Shown: one piece after another, positions 6,659 through 9,684 of the stretch
How positions within the stretch are numbered: the stretch's first letter is position 1
How the letters are laid out: each line of letters opens with the position of its first letter
NCBI GenBank assembly: GCA_937892345.1
Contig: CALAGF010000304.1
Location: forward strand, 1-9,684
DNA length: 9,684 nucleotides
Direction of reading: 5' to 3'
From: an uncultured Rhodocyclaceae bacterium
Lineage (GTDB): Bacteria > Pseudomonadota > Gammaproteobacteria > Burkholderiales > Rhodocyclaceae
Made by a program: the position numbers and the translations under genes
The notes under the pieces: model-generated
Databases searched by the model: none
The model's input: the letters and a program-made list of their open reading frames with translations, nothing else
What the model was told of the DNA's origin: nothing

Positions 6659-7711
6659 TTAAAGCGCCGCCAGTACGGCGTCGCCCATTTCTTTCGTGCC
6701 AACCTTGTTGGTCCCGCGCTCATAGATATCCCCGGTGCGATATCCCTGAGCCAATACTTTTTTGACTGCATTTTCGACACGTAGTGCCTGATCTTCCAGC
6801 CCGAAGGTGTAACGCAGCATCATCGCAGCCGAAAGAATGGTGGCCAGCGGATTTGCCACGCCCTTACCCGCGATGTCAGGCGCAGAACCATGTGAAGGCT
6901 CGTACAAACCCTTGTTTTTGTCGTCCAGTGATGCCGAAGGCAGCATACCGATCGAACCGGTCAGCATCGAGGCTTCGTCGGAAAGAATGTCGCCGAACAT
7001 GTTGCCTGTCACCATCACGTCAAATTGCTTGGGGGCTTTGACCAGTTGCATGGCGGCATTATCAACCAGCATGTGGCTGAGCTCGACATCCGGATAGTCC
7101 TTGCTGATCTCGATCATCACATCGCGCCAAAGCTGCGTGCATTCCAGCACGTTCATCTTGTCGACCGAGCATAGACGCTTGTCGCGCTTCTGGGCTGCCT
7201 GGAACGCCACATGACCGATACGGCGAATTTCCGACTCGCTGTAGACCATGGTATTGAAACCGACGCGCTCGCCATTTTCCTCACGCACACCACGTGGCTG
7301 GCCAAAGTAGATATCTCCGGTCAACTCGCGCACGATGAGAATATCCAGTCCGGCAACCACTTCAGGCTTGAGTGTCGAAGCATTTGCGAGTTCAGGATAG
7401 AGGATTGCCGGGCGCAGATTGGCAAACAGGTTCAGATCCTTGCGAATACCCAGCAAACCGCGCTCCGGGCGTTTTTCACGCGGCAAGGCATCCCACTGCG
7501 GGCCACCCACGGCACCGAGCAGCAGCGCATCGGCAGCACGTGCCAGCTTCTGGGTTGCTTCGGGATAAGGGTTGCCGGTCGCGTCGACCGCAGCACCACC
7601 CAGCAGCGCTTCCTCCATCTCAAACTTGAGATCAAGGGCATTCAAAACACGCACTGCTTCGGCAGTAATTTCAGGACCAATGCCGTCACCCGGCAAAACA
7701 CAAATCTTCAT
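6659..7711 (-). CDS. leuB: 3-Isopropylmalate dehydrogenase
   Basis: LeuB oxidatively decarboxylates 3-isopropylmalate to 2-oxoisocaproate with NAD, the third step of leucine synthesis. At 350 residues it is of normal length. The N-terminal VLPGDGIGPEI, Arg90, Arg100 and Arg128 for substrate binding, Tyr135 and Lys185 as catalytic residues, and Asp217, Asp241 and Asp245 for the metal ion are all in place. NMFGDILSDEASMLTGSIGM (237-256) and YEPSHGSAPDIAGKG are textbook signatures of this family and separate it from isocitrate dehydrogenase. The ATG is preceded by AGGA at nine bases, within a 15-nt gap after leuD. It is followed closely by asd. Confidence 0.98.
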   Translation of the reverse strand: MKICVLPGDGIGPEITAEAVRVLNALDLKFEMEEALLGGAAVDATGNPYPEATQKLARAADALLLGAVGGPQWDALPREKRPERGLLGIRKDLNLFANLRPAILYPELANASTLKPEVVAGLDILIVRELTGDIYFGQPRGVREENGERVGFNTMVYSESEIRRIGHVAFQAAQKRDKRLCSVDKMNVLECTQLWRDVMIEISKDYPDVELSHMLVDNAAMQLVKAPKQFDVMVTGNMFGDILSDEASMLTGSIGMLPSASLDDKNKGLYEPSHGSAPDIAGKGVANPLATILSAAMMLRYTFGLEDQALRVENAVKKVLAQGYRTGDIYERGTNKVGTKEMGDAVLAAL

Positions 7712-7726
7712 TTCACTTATTCCTGT

Positions 7727-8365
7727 TCAGGCAAACAACCAAGGCTGGCTGATGCGACGTTTTTCCTCGAATTCACGAATTTTCTCTGCATGGCGCAAAG
7801 TGAGGCCAATATCGTCCCAGCCATTGATCAGACATTCCTTACGGAAGGCATCGATCTGGAAGGGAATACCATGACCATCGGGACGAATCACCGCTTGCGC
7901 CGGCAAATCTACGACCAGCTTGTAACCCGGCGTTGCCTCAACCTGCTGGAACAGGGTTTCAATCTCGGCAGCCGGCAGAATAATCGGCAGGATGCCATTC
8001 TTGAAGCAGTTATTGAAAAAGATGTCGGCAAAAGACTCGGCAATAATTGCCTTGAAGCCAAAATCAAGCAGTGCCCACGGCGCATGTTCACGCGAACTGC
8101 CACAACCAAAGTTGGCACGGGTAAGCAGCACTTCTGCCCCCTGATAGCGCGGCTGGTTAAGCACGAAATTGGGATTCTTCGGACGCTTTGAGGAATCTTC
8201 ACCCGGCTGACCGACATCCATGTAACGCCACTCGTCAAATGCATTCGGGCCAAAACCCGAACGTTTGATCGATTTCAGAAACTGCTTCGGAATGATTGCA
8301 TCGGTATCGACATTACTGCGATCGAGCGGCGCAACCACGCCTTCCAGACGAACGAACTTATCCAT
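7727..8365 (-). CDS. leuD: 3-Isopropylmalate dehydratase small subunit
   Basis: LeuD pairs with LeuC to isomerise 2-isopropylmalate to 3-isopropylmalate. The 212-residue length fits the proteobacterial long form. NVDTDAIIPKQFL at 18-30 and NFGCGSSREHAPWALLDFGF at 85-104 are the swivel-domain signatures of the aconitase superfamily. The start overlaps the stop of the small lipoprotein gene by one base (TAATG). The ribosome binding site, AGGTGG seven bases upstream, lies within that gene's last codons, so translation is probably coupled. leuB follows after 15 nt. Confidence 0.98.
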   Translation of the reverse strand: MDKFVRLEGVVAPLDRSNVDTDAIIPKQFLKSIKRSGFGPNAFDEWRYMDVGQPGEDSSKRPKNPNFVLNQPRYQGAEVLLTRANFGCGSSREHAPWALLDFGFKAIIAESFADIFFNNCFKNGILPIILPAAEIETLFQQVEATPGYKLVVDLPAQAVIRPDGHGIPFQIDAFRKECLINGWDDIGLTLRHAEKIREFEEKRRISQPWLFA

Positions 8366-8580
8366 TAATTCACCACCTTCTGCACGGCTTCGCCACCTTT
8401 TTTCAGGGTACCGCCGACGACTTCACCAGTCTTGTTCAAGGCCTCGCCGACAGCTTCACCGCCCTTTTGAATGGCTTCCCCTGTTTTTTCGGCGCCGATG
8501 GCCACATCTTTCTTGACACCTGCAGCGGTATTGCACGCCGCAAGCAGCATCGTCACACACAAAATAGGTATCAGACGCAT
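8365..8580 (-). CDS. Small repeat-containing lipoprotein, entericidin-like
   Basis: The 71-residue protein begins MRLIPILCVTMLLAACN, a short signal peptide with the lipobox LAAC and the lipidated Cys16. Asn at +2 predicts outer-membrane sorting under the enterobacterial Lol rule. The mature part has about 55 residues rich in Gly, Lys, Glu, Ala and Val, with three exact-length 11-residue repeats at 34-44, 45-55 and 56-66. Entericidin-family lipoproteins share the CNTxxG start and small size. That name is a resemblance rather than a proven function, and the repeats are unlike short entericidins. ATG at 8580 is chosen because AGGTGG lies seven bases upstream and the signal peptide then starts correctly; GTG at 8598, overlapping the leuC stop, is the alternative. 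It sits between leuC and leuD, 14 nt after leuC and overlapping leuD by one base. Confidence 0.8.
   Translation of the reverse strand: MRLIPILCVTMLLAACNTAAGVKKDVAIGAEKTGEAIQKGGEAVGEALNKTGEVVGGTLKKGGEAVQKVVN
8383..8481 (-). repeat. Three tandem 33-nt (11-residue) coding repeats in the lipoprotein
   Basis: The units translate as GEAIQKGGEAV (8481-8449), GEALNKTGEVV (8448-8416) and GGTLKKGGEAV (8415-8383). The consensus is G-E/G-A/T-I/L-x-K-G/T-G-E-A/V-V. The protein pattern is much better kept than the DNA, which suggests selection on the protein. An 11-residue period fits an extended amphipathic helix. Confidence 0.8.
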
Positions 8581-8594
8581 GGCATCACCACCTG

Positions 8595-9684
8595 TCACAG
8601 AACTTCACGCACATCGGCAAAGCGCCCCGCAATTGCTGCCGCGGCGGCCATGGCGGGACTGACCAGGTGCGTCCGTCCCCCCGGCCCCTGGCGACCTTCG
8701 AAATTGCGATTTGAGGTCGAAGCACAACGCTCACCAGGCTCCAGACGATCAGCATTCATCGCCAGACACATCGAGCAACCCGGCTCACGCCACTCAAAAC
8801 CGGCGGCAAGGAAAACCTTGTCCAGGCCCTCTGCTTCGGCCTGACGCTTGACCAGACCGGAGCCCGGCACCGCCAGTGCCAGCTTGACCGTGGCTGCAAC
8901 ATGGCGTCCTTTGAGTACGCTGGCTGCCTCGCGCAAGTCCTCGATCCGGGAATTGGTGCACGAACCAATAAACACCTTGTCGATGGGAATACTCTGAATC
9001 GGCGTGTTTGGATTCAGCCCCATGTACTGTAGCGCGCGCTCCATGCCTTCACGCTTGACCGGATCGGATTCCTTCGCTGGATCCGGCACGATGGCATCCA
9101 CCGCAACCACCATTTCCGGGGAGGTTCCCCAGGTGACTTGCGGACGGATATCTTCAGCCTTGAGCGTCACCACGCGATCAAACCGGGCATCGGCATCGGA
9201 ATGCAGGGTGCGCCAGTAGGCGACAGCCTTTTCCCAGACGTCGCCCTTCGGCGAGAACGGACGATCCTTCAAATAACTGATTGTCTTGTCGTCGACCGCA
9301 ACAAAGCCCATGCGGGCGCCGCCTTCGATGGCCATGTTGCACAAGGTCATCCGGCCTTCAATCGACAAACCGCGAATGGCGCTGCCGCCAAACTCGACTG
9401 CGTAGCCGGTACCGCCAGCCGTGCCGATGACGCCGATAATCGCCAGAGCAACATCCTTGGCAGTCACACCTGTGCCAAGTCTGCCTTCAACGGCAATCAG
9501 CATGCTCTTCGATTTCTTCTGCAACAGGCACTGTGTGGCCAACACATGCTCGACTTCAGAGGTCCCAATACCATGCGCCAAACAGGCAAACGCACCATGC
9601 GTCGAGGTATGCGAATCACCGCACACGACAGTCATGCCCGGCAGGGTGGCACCGTTTTCCGGCCCGACAACATGGAGAATGCCC
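8595..9684 (-). CDS. leuC: 3-Isopropylmalate dehydratase large subunit (partial, 5' end outside window)
   Basis: LeuC is the [4Fe-4S] catalytic subunit of isopropylmalate isomerase. The last 362 residues are visible in frame from the window edge; compared with roughly 466 residues in E. coli, about 100 N-terminal residues are missing. The first visible residues, GILHVVGPENGATLPG, continue into MTVVCGDSHTSTHGAF, so the methionine at 9635 is internal and not the start. The three cluster cysteines are in FIGSCTNSR and GCSMCLAMN (visible residues 242, 303 and 306), with the family spacing. EGGARMGFVAVDD and SNRNFEGRQG are further aconitase-superfamily signatures. The TGA stop lies 14 nt before the lipoprotein ATG, and leuD follows that small gene. 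Confidence 0.98.
   Translation of the reverse strand, partial: GILHVVGPENGATLPGMTVVCGDSHTSTHGAFACLAHGIGTSEVEHVLATQCLLQKKSKSMLIAVEGRLGTGVTAKDVALAIIGVIGTAGGTGYAVEFGGSAIRGLSIEGRMTLCNMAIEGGARMGFVAVDDKTISYLKDRPFSPKGDVWEKAVAYWRTLHSDADARFDRVVTLKAEDIRPQVTWGTSPEMVVAVDAIVPDPAKESDPVKREGMERALQYMGLNPNTPIQSIPIDKVFIGSCTNSRIEDLREAASVLKGRHVAATVKLALAVPGSGLVKRQAEAEGLDKVFLAAGFEWREPGCSMCLAMNADRLEPGERCASTSNRNFEGRQGPGGRTHLVSPAMAAAAAIAGRFADVREVL

Noticed and set aside
7211..8191. Open frame of 326 codons on the plus strand across leuB and leuD
   Set aside because: It runs antisense through two well-supported genes and their junction, and the translation shows no family signature. It is best explained as a shadow frame.
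8581..8598. GTG start of the lipoprotein overlapping the leuC stop
   Set aside because: It would add six residues ahead of the signal peptide and consume the AGGTGG site that properly precedes ATG 8580. It is kept only as an alternative.
9633..9635. Methionine codon at 9635 as the start of leuC
   Set aside because: The frame stays open and matches LeuC (VVGPENGATLPG) up to the window edge, so the gene is truncated by the window, not short.
1..9684. A novel multi-gene system, mobile element, CRISPR array or tRNA gene
   Set aside because: The nine genes are almost all recognised core metabolism or cell-organisation genes in a known order. No repeat array, transposase, att-like duplication or tRNA cloverleaf was noticed on either strand.

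Overview
The window looks like a housekeeping stretch of a betaproteobacterial chromosome. All nine protein genes lie on the minus strand, so the reading order is from high to low coordinates: leuC (5' end cut off by the window edge), a small lipoprotein gene, leuD, leuB, asd, fimV, a small EcfT/CbiQ-like membrane protein gene, truA, trpF and trpB (3' end cut off). The order leuC-leuD-leuB-asd-fimV-truA-trpF-trpB is a familiar betaproteobacterial arrangement. Protein similarity and a moderately high G+C (judged by eye) fit a Rhodocyclales-type or related bacterium, but the genus cannot be fixed from the sequence alone.

Region 1 (about 9684-5459) is the leu-asd block. LeuC and LeuD form isopropylmalate isomerase and LeuB is 3-isopropylmalate dehydrogenase, so leucine synthesis from 2-isopropylmalate is covered; leuA is not in the window. 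A 71-residue lipoprotein with three 11-residue repeats is inserted between the two isomerase subunit genes. asd (aspartate-semialdehyde dehydrogenase, for lysine, diaminopimelate, threonine and methionine) follows leuB after 27 nt. A GNRA-loop hairpin lies just after asd.

Region 2 (about 5458-2392) is fimV. It encodes a 967-residue hub protein with a signal peptide, FimV N-terminal domain, LysM domain, one membrane segment, a long acidic cytoplasmic tail and a C-terminal TPR-like cap. It is preceded by an approximately 149-nt gap that is the only plausible promoter-bearing intergenic region of the window, and it is followed by a strong intrinsic terminator.

Region 3 (2391-1) is a tightly overlapped set: the EcfT-like gene, truA (tRNA pseudouridine synthase), trpF and trpB. 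Overlaps are 4, 4 and 14 nt, so translation is probably coupled. The Shine-Dalgarno sequence of the first gene directly abuts the fimV terminator. Transcription of this set therefore has to come through the terminator or from a promoter upstream of it, inside or near the end of fimV.

No mobile element, CRISPR array, tRNA, rRNA or recognisable novel multi-gene system was found. No gene-free stretch exceeds 300 bases. The points most worth a second look are the repeat lipoprotein inside the leu operon, the orphan EcfT-like protein, and the terminator placed directly against the ribosome binding site of the truA-trpFB set.
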